DNA of 54,539 bases, taken from contig PTJY01000006.1 in the NCBI GenBank assembly GCA_002937505.1, forward strand, positions 1 through 54,539, in the 5' to 3' direction. The notes under the pieces were generated by a model. That model saw nothing but the letters and a program-made list of their open reading frames with translations. It was not told where the DNA came from and did no database searches. Of the stretch, positions 1 through 9,082 are shown in pieces. How positions within the stretch are numbered: position 1 is the first letter of the stretch; each line of letters begins with the position of its first letter. The position numbers and the translations under genes were made by a program. Source of the DNA: Alphaproteobacteria bacterium MarineAlpha12_Bin1 (GTDB taxonomy: Bacteria > Pseudomonadota > Alphaproteobacteria > UBA6615).

Positions 1-38
1 TTGTACTGTGAAACGGATTACATCACATTCACAACGAC

Positions 39-114
39 GTCCCCATCGTCTAGAGGCCTAGGACACCGCCCTTTCACGGCGGCAACACGGGTTCGAATCC
101 CGTTGGGGACGCCA
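39..114 (+). tRNA. tRNA-Glu (UUC anticodon)
   Basis: A complete cloverleaf can be drawn. The seven-base acceptor stem runs 39-45 with 104-110, the discriminator is G111, and the CCA end is encoded at 112-114. The anticodon stem is 66-70 with 78-82 and the seven-base loop has TTC at 73-75, which reads glutamate codons. The T arm with GGTTCGAATCC is at about 90-100. It lies about 100 bases upstream of typA. Only 38 bases precede it, so its promoter is not fully visible. Confidence 0.97.
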
Positions 115-215
115 TACACAAAACTTTATTAATGAGCCAATCTAAATAAAAGAAGCTCTAATTAACTTATAAGTTCTCATCAACTTCCATTTTTTTGATA
201 AAATCTGCTGGTTAT

Positions 216-2057
216 ATGTCTGACACTGAATCAACCTCGGCTGATAAACTTCGTAATATAGCTATAGTAGCCCATGTAGATCATGGAAAAACGACACTCG
301 TTGATAAATTGTTGAGACAGTCTGGAACTTTGGTTTCATATGGAGAGACTGAAGTACAAGAACGCGTCATGGATTCTAATGATATTGAAAGAGAGCGGGG
401 TATAACGATTCTTTCAAAGAATACAGCTATAGAATGGGATGGCTGGAACATTAATATTGTCGATACTCCCGGGCATGCTGATTTTGGAGGAGAGGTTGAA
501 CGTGTCTTATCTATGGTCGATTCGGTGCTGCTATTGGTCGATGCTGTAGAGGGCCCTATGCCTCAGACTACTTTTGTGACACGTAAAGCACTAGAAGCAG
601 GGTTAAACCCTGTGTTGGTTGTAAACAAAGTAGATAGAGACGGGGCAAGACCTGATTGGGCAGTAGATCAGACATTTGATCTGTTTGTTCAGCTGGGCGC
701 TACTGATGACCAGTTAGATTTTACAACAGTTTTTTCCTCAGCTACTGAAGGGTGGGCTTCATTAAATTCTCAGGAGCGTGGAGATAATATGGAGGTACTG
801 TTTAAAACAATTATAGAGCACGTAAAGGCTCCGTCTGTAGATCGTAATGGACCTTTTCGCTTGCAGGTTTCATCACTAGATTATTCTTCTTATGTGGGAG
901 TTATTGGGATTGGGCGAATAGAACGAGGTTCCGTGGCAAGAAACGATCCTGTTTCGATAATTTCAGTCGATGGAACCACCAGGCAAGGCCGTTTAATGCA
1001 AATATTAGGGTTTAGTGGCCTAAAAAGAATAGAAAAACAAAGGGCGTTGGCGGGGGATATAATTGCCTTCTCGGGAATAGATGAACTTAAGATTTCTGAC
1101 ACCGTGTGTAGCCCCGAGGCGATTGACCCTCTACCACCGCTTACTGTAGATCAGCCAACTATTTCTATGACATTTCAAGTAAATGACTCTCCTTTTGCTG
1201 GTAAGGAGGGAAAGTTTGTTACTAGTCGTAATTTGCGTGATCGCCTAATGGAAGAACTCTTGCATAATGTAGCTTTAAGGGTTGAGGAAATGGAATCTGC
1301 TGATCGATTTAAAGTATCAGGACGTGGTGAATTGCATCTTTCTATACTAGTGGAAAATATGAGAAGGGAAGGATACGAACTAGCAATTTCAAGACCCGAA
1401 GTAATAATAAAAGAAATTGATGGCAAGCAATGTGAGCCTTATGAATCTCTATCTGTAGACATTGACGAAGGACATCAGGGTCAAGTAATGGAGCTTTTTG
1501 GCGAACGCAGAGCTGAACTAAAGAACATGATTCCCGATGGAAGCGGAAGAGTGCGTCTAGATTATATTGTGCCCACTAGAGGTTTGATCGGAGTGCGATC
1601 CTCTTTTCTAACTCTGACTTCAGGAAGTGGCCTCATGTATCATGCGTTTGATCATTATGGGCCCCACTTTTCAGATGATTTAGCTCAACGCCATAGAGGG
1701 GTACTTGTTTCGACAGAAACTGGTATGGCTCGTGGCTACGCCTTGTTCAACTTGCAGGAAAGAGGACAGATGATGGTAGACCATGGGACTCAAGTTTATG
1801 AGGGTATGGTGGTTGGAATTAACAACCGAAATCAGGATCTGAATGTTAATCCTCTTAAAGGAAAACAGTTAACAAATATAAGAGCTTCAGGCACAGATGA
1901 AAATATTATACTCACTCCTCCTATAAAAGTTACTTTAGAGTTTGCACTTGAATTTATAGATGATGACGAATTGGTGGAAGTGACACCAGATTCAATAAGA
2001 GTGAGAAAGAAGTTTTTGAAGGAACATCAAAGAAAACGTGGGGGTCGTCCTAATTAG
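216..2057 (+). CDS. typA: Translational GTPase TypA/BipA
   Basis: Ribosome-associated GTPase of the elongation-factor family, known to help 50S assembly and growth under stress or cold. From the ATG at 216 it has 613 residues, the usual family length. The GTPase motifs are in order: AHVDHGKT (19-26), ERERGITI in switch I (58-65), DTPGHADF (83-90) and NKVD (137-140). EF-G-like domains and the TypA-specific C-terminal region follow. An in-frame TTG at 195 would add seven residues; the ATG is preferred because relatives begin shortly before the [12 protein letters not shown] segment. Neither start has a strong ribosome-binding site. It converges with the unknown gene downstream, and I see no clear terminator between them. 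Confidence 0.95.
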   Translation: MSDTESTSADKLRNIAIVAHVDHGKTTLVDKLLRQSGTLVSYGETEVQERVMDSNDIERERGITILSKNTAIEWDGWNINIVDTPGHADFGGEVERVLSMVDSVLLLVDAVEGPMPQTTFVTRKALEAGLNPVLVVNKVDRDGARPDWAVDQTFDLFVQLGATDDQLDFTTVFSSATEGWASLNSQERGDNMEVLFKTIIEHVKAPSVDRNGPFRLQVSSLDYSSYVGVIGIGRIERGSVARNDPVSIISVDGTTRQGRLMQILGFSGLKRIEKQRALAGDIIAFSGIDELKISDTVCSPEAIDPLPPLTVDQPTISMTFQVNDSPFAGKEGKFVTSRNLRDRLMEELLHNVALRVEEMESADRFKVSGRGELHLSILVENMRREGYELAISRPEVIIKEIDGKQCEPYESLSVDIDEGHQGQVMELFGERRAELKNMIPDGSGRVRLDYIVPTRGLIGVRSSFLTLTSGSGLMYHAFDHYGPHFSDDLAQRHRGVLVSTETGMARGYALFNLQERGQMMVDHGTQVYEGMVVGINNRNQDLNVNPLKGKQLTNIRASGTDENIILTPPIKVTLEFALEFIDDDELVEVTPDSIRVRKKFLKEHQRKRGGRPN

Positions 2058-2088
2058 CCTGAAGTCCGCCTTGATCTAAGCTTAAATT

Positions 2089-3012
2089 TTAACGTCTGAT
2101 AAACCAAGGAGGTAAGTCACTTTCCTCAACCCCAGAAAAGATACATTGCTTTTGTTCTTTAGCTAGGGTTTGATGATCAATTGCATCGTCCTTCTTGTGA
2201 GTTGCTGTACCTGAAGTGAAAGCAGGAGGGGGAGCATAGCAGGTGGAACAAATTCTTTTCTTTAACTTTAAAGCTGGCTCGCCTTTAATATCAGAGATGT
2301 AACTAATTGCGTCCTCTACATCACTTTGATCACCTTCAACTGCTAGTACCACTGATCCTTCTGATCCAGATACTCCTCCACCTCCAACATGAACTGCGGG
2401 GAGATTAAATAGAATCTTAAAGGCTTGTATTTCTGTTATTACCTTGGCGTTTATTAAGGGAAGCATTCCTATTTTTGTTCCATAAAAATAATCAACTCTT
2501 GAATGTCCTAATTCTGTACAAGCGGATTTAACTGAAGGTATCAACTTTTCAAGGCCAACGGGTACAATTAATGGAATGCCCATTCCGCAAATTTTACCAA
2601 AAGCAAAACCTATTGTTCCTGCTCCTGGGTGTGCGTTAAAAATTGCAGCGTTAAATTCAGGATCAACAGCGTTAGCGCCCTTAATGAACAAACATGTCTC
2701 GTCCCATCCATCCATAGTTTCATCCATTGTCGGAACAGGGGGAACCGGTTTTCCTTTAACTAACCTAAGTATCGCAGGTTTTTCTTCAGGTTGTGTTTGG
2801 CATAAAGTGCCATTAATTACTTGACCTGAGACGTAACGATCTCTTTCAGGGCAATATCCTAGAGCTTCTTCTGCTACGTAAACATTTGTTGATCCATGGG
2901 CTATGATCACTTGTGAATGTTCAAGTGCATATTGAACCTCAGGTAAGTTTGCTACTGCACGTCCAATTAATCTTTTTGATTCCCAAGGAGTTACTGAAAA
3001 TACGGCTCTCAT
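2089..3012 (-). CDS. Conserved protein of unknown function, paralogue A
   Basis: I do not recognise this 307-residue family. It has no signal peptide or membrane segment, so it looks cytoplasmic. Notable features are an AHGSTNVYVAEE segment (38-49), a very conserved core with KGANAVDPEFNAA (111-123) and PLIVPVGLEKLIPSVK (147-162), a glycine-rich HVGGGGVSGSEG loop (208-219), a CxxC pair (C255, C258) and a final segment ending LPPWFIRR. The glycine loop suggests a nucleotide or phosphate site and CxxC a metal or redox site, but both are inferences. The start has AGGA seven bases upstream. It lies 44 bases downstream of a close paralogue on the same strand, so the two are probably co-transcribed. 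Confidence 0.85.
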   Translation of the reverse strand: MRAVFSVTPWESKRLIGRAVANLPEVQYALEHSQVIIAHGSTNVYVAEEALGYCPERDRYVSGQVINGTLCQTQPEEKPAILRLVKGKPVPPVPTMDETMDGWDETCLFIKGANAVDPEFNAAIFNAHPGAGTIGFAFGKICGMGIPLIVPVGLEKLIPSVKSACTELGHSRVDYFYGTKIGMLPLINAKVITEIQAFKILFNLPAVHVGGGGVSGSEGSVVLAVEGDQSDVEDAISYISDIKGEPALKLKKRICSTCYAPPPAFTSGTATHKKDDAIDHQTLAKEQKQCIFSGVEESDLPPWFIRR

Positions 3013-3056
3013 GAATAATCCTATTTATTAAATTAATATTAAAAACAATAAGTTAT

Positions 3057-3953
3057 CTATCTTCTTTTAAACCAATCAGGTAAGTCAGATTCTAGGGTTC
3101 CGCTGTAAATGCAAGTTTTTTTTGTCTTCTCTATTACCTGGGAGCCATCAGTAGTTCTAAGAGCTGGTGTAGAAGGAATGCAGGTCTGACATAATGCTTT
3201 TTTAAGATTTAAAGGGGGCTCTCCTTTAATAGTGTTAATTTCTTTTATGGCTATATCGACAGATTCTTTATCACCCTCCACAGACAAAACAACTGTTCCT
3301 TCAGATCCTGAAACTCCACCTCCGCCAACATGTATGGCGTTTAATCCAAATAGAATTTTGAATGCTTGGATTTCGGTAATTACCGTTGCATTTATCAGAG
3401 GTAACATTCCAATTTTCTGACCATTAAAATAATCGACACGTGCGTGTCCCAATTGTGTAGACGCTTGCTTTACTGAAGGAATGAGTTTTTCCAGTCCCAC
3501 CGGCACAATTAAAGGTATTCCCATTCCACAAATTTTACCAAAAGCAAAACCTATTGTTCCTGCTCCTGGGTGTGCATTAAAAATTGCAGCGTTAAACTCT
3601 GGATCAACAGCATTAGCTCCTTTTATAAAAACACATTTGTCGTCCCAACCTGCAAGGGTTTCATCCATTGTTGGAACTGGGGGAACGGGTCTACCTTTTA
3701 CTAATCTAAGTATTGGAGGTTTTTCACTCGATTCTGTTTGACATAACGTACCATTAATAACTTGACCGGAAGCGTATTTGTCTCGTTCAGGACAATAACC
3801 AAGCACCTCCTCTGCTACAAAAACGTTTGTTGACCCGTGGGCTATGACTAATTGAGCGTGAGATAGAGCATATTCTACTTCTGGAATTTTAGAGACGGCT
3901 CTCCCGATAAAGCGTTTAGACTCCCAAGGGTTCAATGAAAAAACAGCTCTCAT
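3057..3953 (-). CDS. Conserved protein of unknown function, paralogue B
   Basis: A 298-residue protein that aligns with the neighbouring paralogue over its whole length. By eye about three quarters of positions are identical in the first 250 residues; the tails diverge more. It keeps the AHGSTNVFVAEE segment, the KGANAVDPEFNAA core, the HVGGGGVSGSEG loop, the CxxC pair (CQTC) and the LPDWFKRR end. The start at 3953 is chosen because it aligns with the MRAVFS start of the other copy; an ATG two codons upstream (3959) is equally open. Retention of both diverged copies suggests two subunits of one complex or two related substrates. The function is unknown to me. Confidence 0.85.
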   Translation of the reverse strand: MRAVFSLNPWESKRFIGRAVSKIPEVEYALSHAQLVIAHGSTNVFVAEEVLGYCPERDKYASGQVINGTLCQTESSEKPPILRLVKGRPVPPVPTMDETLAGWDDKCVFIKGANAVDPEFNAAIFNAHPGAGTIGFAFGKICGMGIPLIVPVGLEKLIPSVKQASTQLGHARVDYFNGQKIGMLPLINATVITEIQAFKILFGLNAIHVGGGGVSGSEGTVVLSVEGDKESVDIAIKEINTIKGEPPLNLKKALCQTCIPSTPALRTTDGSQVIEKTKKTCIYSGTLESDLPDWFKRR

Positions 3954-3996
3954 GTACATTCTTTCTCGATTTATTCAACTGGGATAGTTTTAAAGG

Positions 3997-4929
3997 TTAG
4001 TTAACATTATTAAACGCAGATTTTAGTGCACTTATAGCATTTTGTACTGCAAGGTTTGCCTGGTCTGAAAAACTTCCAAAATTAAAAAAACCGTGCACTA
4101 CTCCTCTGTATAATTGATAATGCGCTGTGACTCCTGCCTTTTGTAGTTTAGACGCATATGCCCGTCCTTCATCCCTTAAAGGGTCTATATCGGCAGCGAT
4201 AATCAAAGCAGGTGCTAGGCCAGAAACATCTGTTGCATGTATCGGAGATGCTCTTGGGTCTAGGCGGTTATCTCCAGCGTGCATGCTTATTACCCATTGA
4301 AGAGTGCGATCGTCTAAAAACAGAGTTTCTTCAACACGACTGGTAGAAATTCCTGCCATGTCTATCATAGGATAAATGAGTATTTGTAAAATGGGTTGCG
4401 GTGTATTGTTTAGCTTGGCTTCTAGTGATACTGCCGCAGTTAGGTAACCTCCGCCACTGTCACCAGCAATAGCTATTCTAGAAGAATCACCTCCTATGCT
4501 GTCTGCATTCTCTTGTAACCAGCGCAAAGTAGCGTAGCAATCTTCCAGTGGGGCAGGGAAAGGATTTTCCGGCGCAAGGCGATAGTCAGGAACAACAACA
4601 ATACATTTAGCATCATCAGAAATGATTGTATTGGTTCCCTCGAAATCTTCTGGGGACATAAGACACATGCCTCCGCCATGAAAATATGCTAGTATTGGTA
4701 ATGGCCCCGTGGTTCCTTTAGGAACATATAGTTTACACCTTATATCACCAGACGGGCCAGGTATAAAAAGGTCTTCATTTCTTTCAAGTTCACGATTTTC
4801 TGGATTTACCATTCTCCATAATTGACTAAAGCCCTCTCTTGCAGCTTCCAATCCCATTTCAACCGGGTGAGGAGCTTCTTGGCTGGCTAATTCTTCAACA
4901 AACTTTTTAATTTGCGGATCAACGTACAT
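3997..4929 (-). CDS. Alpha/beta hydrolase, hormone-sensitive-lipase-type esterase
   Basis: A 310-residue carboxylesterase-like enzyme of the HSL family (alpha/beta hydrolase fold 3). The oxyanion motif HGGGM is at 84-88, the nucleophile S158 lies in GDSGGG (156-161), and the other triad candidates are D249 in DIDPLRDE and H279 in VVHGFF. There is no signal peptide, so it should act in the cytoplasm. The likely reaction is hydrolysis of short carboxylic esters; the substrate cannot be read from sequence. It lies 43 bases upstream of paralogue B on the same strand, so the three minus-strand genes at 2089-4929 probably form one transcript. The 175 bases before it are shared with a divergent gene. 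Confidence 0.9.
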   Translation of the reverse strand: MYVDPQIKKFVEELASQEAPHPVEMGLEAAREGFSQLWRMVNPENRELERNEDLFIPGPSGDIRCKLYVPKGTTGPLPILAYFHGGGMCLMSPEDFEGTNTIISDDAKCIVVVPDYRLAPENPFPAPLEDCYATLRWLQENADSIGGDSSRIAIAGDSGGGYLTAAVSLEAKLNNTPQPILQILIYPMIDMAGISTSRVEETLFLDDRTLQWVISMHAGDNRLDPRASPIHATDVSGLAPALIIAADIDPLRDEGRAYASKLQKAGVTAHYQLYRGVVHGFFNFGSFSDQANLAVQNAISALKSAFNNVN

Positions 4930-5044
4930 TGGTTCCCCCTTTATTAAGATTTATATTTATCTCGCTTCTTATTATTTTTTAGTCGAGAATTACCTACGCC
5001 CTCTTAATTAAATTTACATATGCCATGAAAGTATCTAATTAATA

Positions 5045-5073
5045 TTTAAAAGACACTCTCCAAACTCTAGAAT
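5045..5073 (+). promoter_or_regulatory. Candidate sigma-70-type promoter for the flavin reductase-like gene
   Basis: TTTAAA at 5045-5050 and TAGAAT at 5068-5073 are separated by 17 bases. This lies in the divergent gap between the esterase gene and the flavin reductase-like gene, about 30 bases before the start codon. AAGGAG at 5089-5094 is the ribosome-binding site. The match is moderate, and the region is AT-rich enough for chance matches. Confidence 0.35.
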
Positions 5074-5104
5074 AACATTTTTCTCTTTAAGGAGACAAAA
5101 ATCA

Positions 5105-5728
5105 ATGCCAGACTATTTAGAATTTAATCCTTCTGAGATAGATCGTCGAGAAGTTTATAGACTTCTAACAGGCTCTGTAGTGCCGAGGCCAATTGGATGG
5201 GCCTCAACTATTGATAAGAATGGTAATACTAATTTGGCTCCATTTAGTTTTTTTACCGTTGTTTGTGTTGTGCCGCCTATGATTTCTCTAACTATCGCAC
5301 GAAATCCAGATGGATCTGAAAAACATACTTTAAAGAATATTAAGGAGACCGGTGATTTTTGCTTTAATGTAGTTACAGAACCTGTTTGGCAAGAAATGGT
5401 AGACACTGGAAACGCCATTCCTGAAAAAGAGAGTGAGTTTGACGCCACTGGTTTAACTCAATTAGCTGCATTAAAAGTGAAATCACCCAGAGTAGGGGAA
5501 GTTCCTATACACTTTGAATGTAAACTACATAATGTTTTCGAGTTTGGTCCGAACAAACACCCATTAGTAATTGGAGAGGTAGTATACTTTCATGTTGATC
5601 CTTCATGTATGGTTAATGGGTACATAAACATGGAGAAACTTTTACCAATTGGCCGTCTAAATGGACACTTTTATTCTAAACTCGGCCAAATCCTTGAACG
5701 TGAGTTCGAGGATGGTCAGCCGAGATAG
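5105..5728 (+). CDS. Flavin reductase-like / flavoredoxin-type FMN-binding protein
   Basis: A 207-residue protein of the flavin reductase-like, FMN-binding split-barrel family. The diagnostic segment GSVVPRPIGWAST is at 23-35, followed by NLAPFSFFTVV, the usual flavin-contacting region. Members bind FMN or FAD and either supply reduced flavin to a monooxygenase or act as flavoredoxin-like electron carriers. No partner monooxygenase lies in this window, so its role in the catabolic block is open. AAGGAG ten bases before the ATG supports the start. It is transcribed away from the esterase gene and converges with the next hydrolase, leaving only 15 bases between their ends. Confidence 0.85.
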   Translation: MPDYLEFNPSEIDRREVYRLLTGSVVPRPIGWASTIDKNGNTNLAPFSFFTVVCVVPPMISLTIARNPDGSEKHTLKNIKETGDFCFNVVTEPVWQEMVDTGNAIPEKESEFDATGLTQLAALKVKSPRVGEVPIHFECKLHNVFEFGPNKHPLVIGEVVYFHVDPSCMVNGYINMEKLLPIGRLNGHFYSKLGQILEREFEDGQPR

Positions 5729-5743
5729 ACAATGAATAAATAT

Positions 5744-6982
5744 TTAATAGGGTGTAACTTCTTGTTGTCCCATAGTGTTAATTAAGACTTTTTCATTCGG
5801 GGCCTCTTTTCCGTTAACTCTATCTTGGCACCAGTCGGCTAGCATCGAATACCAATTTTCTCCAAAATATGCAGCGGATCCTCCCCCTATTGCATGTCTT
5901 TCACCTTCATAATAGACGAGCTTTTTATTAACACTAAGTTTACTAACGACGTCATCAGTGCACTCTATAGGACTAAGCTCCTCATCTTGTCCTGCTTGTA
6001 TTAGAACGGGGCTTTTTATGTCGCTTAATATAGGATCAAGTGAAAACTCGCTAATAAATTTATCAAATTCATCCTCATTATCATAATCACTCATAAACAT
6101 AAAACGAAGTTTAAATGATGGAGCCGCCATATTAAAAATAGTGTAGCAGCCAGGCTCATGACATACAAAAGTTACTGCGGTGCCAAGTACTTTGTCACCT
6201 AGTTGTGCAGCCGCTTGTAATCCAAAAAACGATCCAAAACTTAGGCCAAATATAACCAAGCGGTCTTTGTCAATTGCTGGATGTTGAATTAACCAATCGT
6301 AGACAGCCTGTGCGGCATCCATATGGTTATCTTTAGTTACATACACTCCTTTTACTGGGCATTCGCCTTGTCCGGGGCCATCATATACAAAGGAGGCCAT
6401 ACCTCTCTCTAGCATTTTATCCCCATACATGGAGCACATGATTTCCTTAGAACCATCCATGCCATCGATGCCAATAGCACAAGGAAACTTTTCTCCATCT
6501 TTCGGTGCGTGTGGTAATGCCAAATAGCCAGGCAAAACTCCATCTCCAAATGGAATTTCTACACGTTCGATTGGTCTAGGAGCATATTGTATATACTTGT
6601 CATAGCAGTCATTCATTTTTTGGTTGTATTCGATGTGTAAGTCGTTAGCTTCAAAGATTGGCCATCTTGCCGCTGAATAAAGAAGCGAGGCAATAAAATA
6701 GCTTTCGCGCGCAGACACTAATCTATCTTGCTCTTCGAAAGAGATGGCTTTTGCTTGACGCCTGCTTGCGGCAGCAGCAAACTCTCTATGCATATCGTTA
6801 AACTTTTTAGTGCGCATTCCTACTGTTCGAAAATCTCCTACAGCATCTGGTCCGCAGGGAAACATCGTGTATCCCAGTCGAGGTTGATCCCATTCCATCC
6901 CTACACTGGATATAATTGCGTCCAGTATCCATCTCTGTTCAGCCCAACGCTTCATTTTTTGTTCAGTAAAAGCTCTCATCAT
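5744..6982 (-). CDS. Alpha/beta hydrolase, 2,6-dihydropseudooxynicotine-hydrolase-like
   Basis: A 412-residue enzyme with a helical N-terminal cap of about 140 residues and a C-terminal alpha/beta hydrolase domain. Numbered from the chosen start, the nucleophile is S248 in GLSFGS (246-251), with D333 in AGQDEE and H363 in GERHA completing the likely triad. The cap arrangement and the YDGPGQGE segment resemble 2,6-dihydropseudooxynicotine hydrolase, a C-C bond hydrolase of nicotine breakdown, and FrsA-like esterases. The ATG at 6982 is chosen because GGAGAG lies eight bases upstream; an in-frame ATG at 7060 would add 26 residues but has no ribosome-binding site. It is divergent from the NicX-like gene, and C-C hydrolysis would fit a ring-degradation pathway. 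The exact substrate is unknown. Confidence 0.82.
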   Translation of the reverse strand: MMRAFTEQKMKRWAEQRWILDAIISSVGMEWDQPRLGYTMFPCGPDAVGDFRTVGMRTKKFNDMHREFAAAASRRQAKAISFEEQDRLVSARESYFIASLLYSAARWPIFEANDLHIEYNQKMNDCYDKYIQYAPRPIERVEIPFGDGVLPGYLALPHAPKDGEKFPCAIGIDGMDGSKEIMCSMYGDKMLERGMASFVYDGPGQGECPVKGVYVTKDNHMDAAQAVYDWLIQHPAIDKDRLVIFGLSFGSFFGLQAAAQLGDKVLGTAVTFVCHEPGCYTIFNMAAPSFKLRFMFMSDYDNEDEFDKFISEFSLDPILSDIKSPVLIQAGQDEELSPIECTDDVVSKLSVNKKLVYYEGERHAIGGGSAAYFGENWYSMLADWCQDRVNGKEAPNEKVLINTMGQQEVTPY

Positions 6983-7161
6983 GATGTTATCTCTCCGGCT
7001 ATCCATTATTGGTTGTATTGTTAATTCTTTTAACAAAGCACATGAGTGTTTTGTTGTCATTTATAAATGACTATATATTTTTTTAACAACTGTGTATTAG
7101 GTAATATGAAGTTTACTGTTATCATTATGTCTACTACTTCATCGTTATTTAGGAGATAAAA

Positions 7162-8244
7162 ATGCGCGTTTCGGCAGCAGTTCGACATCAGGAGATTAAT
7201 CCAGCCAAACTCACAGGATTATTCTTAAAACAGTTTACTATGTCGAAAGTTTCTAAAAATGAAACCATAGCTCTTATGAGCGATATAACCACTCGACCTG
7301 AGTACGTTCAGGCTGCATTCGCTGCGTCAGATGAATTGGGTGCAAATGCTTATGAGTTAAAAGTAAATATGGTTCCTTCGTGGACCAAAGTAGGTGTAGA
7401 TACAATAGGTGAAACTAAAGGCATAAAAGAGGCATTAATATCAGCAGATATAGTGGTAGCACTTCATATCCCTTTGTTTACAAGTTGGCTTAAGGAAGTA
7501 ATGGATACTGGTACTAGGTTTTTGATGATCATCGATGCTCCCGATGAGTTAGAGACTCTTTTGGCGCCAAAAGGTCTTAAAGAGGCGGTTTTACATGCGC
7601 ACCAACGCTTGTCAGAAACATTAAAGGTTAGAGTTACTAGTGATTCCGGAACGGATTTAACATATGATTGTGGGGAGTATCCAGTTATGAGCCAGTGGGG
7701 ATACTCTGATGAGCCCGGACACTTTGATCATTGGGGAGTTGGACACACTCATACATTTCCAAATGAACTTTCTGCGAACGGGACCGTGGTGTTTTCTCCA
7801 GGTGATATTGTAGTGCTTCCTTTTTGTCGTTACATACAAGACGAAGTTCGATTAGATATACAAGATGGTTTTATTCGTAGAATAGATGGTGGATTTGATG
7901 CCAAATTGATGACTGATTGGCTAGATGATAACAAACTTTCTGATGATGATTTAGACCCGTATGCCGTGTCTCATTTAGGTTGGGGGCTAAACCCGCAGGC
8001 TCGCTGGTATAATATAGCATTAAATGGCGACGAGCCAGAGAGATCTCACGCTGCTGCTCGGGCATTTCCTGGAAATTTTTTATTCTCAACTGGCCCAAAC
8101 ACTCAGGGAGGGGGTAATAGAAACACCAAAGGTCATTATGATGTTCCGATGCGTGATTGTAGTGTAGTGCTAGATAATGATTTGATCATCGAAAATGGAC
8201 GATTGGTCGACGAATCAATGATTGTTGAAAGGGAAGCTAGATAA
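7162..8244 (+). CDS. NicX-like 2,5-dihydroxypyridine 5,6-dioxygenase family protein
   Basis: A 360-residue protein matching the family of NicX, the non-haem iron dioxygenase that opens 2,5-dihydroxypyridine to N-formylmaleamate in nicotinate breakdown. The fold is related to M29 aminopeptidases. Shared features recalled from NicX are a YSDEPGHFDHW segment (181-191), SHLGWGLNPQARW (270-282) and GNFLFSTGPNT (304-314). H271, H325 and D327 fall where NicX has its iron ligands H265, H318 and D320. AGGAG lies upstream of the ATG. The stop codon directly abuts the ATG of the next hydrolase, so the two are probably translated together. An oxygenase acting on another hydroxylated ring is possible. Confidence 0.82.
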   Translation: MRVSAAVRHQEINPAKLTGLFLKQFTMSKVSKNETIALMSDITTRPEYVQAAFAASDELGANAYELKVNMVPSWTKVGVDTIGETKGIKEALISADIVVALHIPLFTSWLKEVMDTGTRFLMIIDAPDELETLLAPKGLKEAVLHAHQRLSETLKVRVTSDSGTDLTYDCGEYPVMSQWGYSDEPGHFDHWGVGHTHTFPNELSANGTVVFSPGDIVVLPFCRYIQDEVRLDIQDGFIRRIDGGFDAKLMTDWLDDNKLSDDDLDPYAVSHLGWGLNPQARWYNIALNGDEPERSHAAARAFPGNFLFSTGPNTQGGGNRNTKGHYDVPMRDCSVVLDNDLIIENGRLVDESMIVEREAR

Positions 8245-9075
8245 ATGACTTTAAGAAAAATAAACACCTACCCTGAGCAGGAACCATTTTCCGATATAGG
8301 TAAAATATATAATGTTGAAGCTCAGAAACTTAGCGCTGGCATAGAAGGTGAAAATTTTTCTTATGGTGATGATACCTATCAAGAAGTTGCGGTTTTTCCC
8401 TCACCTAATCCAAATGGAAATATTGTTGCGTTCATGCATGGTGGAGGCTGGGTAAATGGATATAAGGAATGGGTTGCATTTATGGCTCCGGCCCTGAATC
8501 AATTAGGAATTACATTTGTCAGCATAGGTTATCGTTTAGCCCCAAAAGTAATGTGGCCTGTAGGAGTTAAAGACATTGCTAAAGCGCTTAAATGGATTAA
8601 AGATAATATTAATGATCACGGTGGTGACTCGGCTCGCTTGTTTATAGGAGGGCATTCAGCTGGAGGACATTATGCCTCTTGGTTGGCTGTAAGAGATGAT
8701 TGGCAGGAGTCAGTTGGATTGGCTAAAGAATTTATTCGTGGCGCATTGCCAGTTTCTGGTGTTTATGATTTTACGCCAGGAAATGGGATGGAGATGAAGC
8801 CAAGGTTTCTAGGTGATTCCAAAGTAAATGAAATTGATGCTAGCCCATTACACACTATTAAAAGGACACCGCCTTTCTTTATTACATGGGGAGATAGAGA
8901 CTTGCCTCCCTTGATACCTCAGGCAGAAAAGATGACGCAGGCCCTTCTTGATTGCGGAGGAAAAGTCGAAACCCTCATTTTGTCCGAATGTGATCATGCA
9001 GAAGCTTCTTACGAATGCGGAAAGTCTAATGGGCAGTGGGTGCCTAAATTAGCGAAGTGGATTGATTCCAGTTAG
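8245..9075 (+). CDS. Alpha/beta hydrolase, formamidase-like (kynurenine formamidase type)
   Basis: A 276-residue hydrolase with HGGGW at 65-69, the nucleophile S138 in GHSAGG (136-141), D217 in TWGDRD and H251 in ECDHAEA. This layout is typical of kynurenine formamidase-like enzymes, which remove formyl groups from N-formyl amides or cleave small esters. It starts one base after the NicX-like stop codon. NicX chemistry produces an N-formyl amide, so a deformylase here would be the logical next step, by analogy with NicD, although it is not the same subfamily. The pathway role is inferred; the fold and catalytic residues are seen directly. Confidence 0.85.
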   Translation: MTLRKINTYPEQEPFSDIGKIYNVEAQKLSAGIEGENFSYGDDTYQEVAVFPSPNPNGNIVAFMHGGGWVNGYKEWVAFMAPALNQLGITFVSIGYRLAPKVMWPVGVKDIAKALKWIKDNINDHGGDSARLFIGGHSAGGHYASWLAVRDDWQESVGLAKEFIRGALPVSGVYDFTPGNGMEMKPRFLGDSKVNEIDASPLHTIKRTPPFFITWGDRDLPPLIPQAEKMTQALLDCGGKVETLILSECDHAEASYECGKSNGQWVPKLAKWIDSS

Positions 9076-9082
9076 GTTACTT

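Noticed and set aside
164-175. A 12-base palindrome (AACTTATAAGTT) before typA
   Set aside because: It is short and made almost only of A and T in an AT-rich gap, so chance is a sufficient explanation.
2089-3953. Tandem paralogues as an assembly duplication
   Set aside because: The copies differ at many bases and residues and have different C-terminal tails, so they are real diverged genes.
7162-8244. Reading the NicX-like gene as an M29 leucyl aminopeptidase
   Set aside because: The fold is related, but the long shared segments and the H271/H325/D327 ligands fit the dihydroxypyridine dioxygenase family much better, and the adjoining formamidase-like gene supports this.
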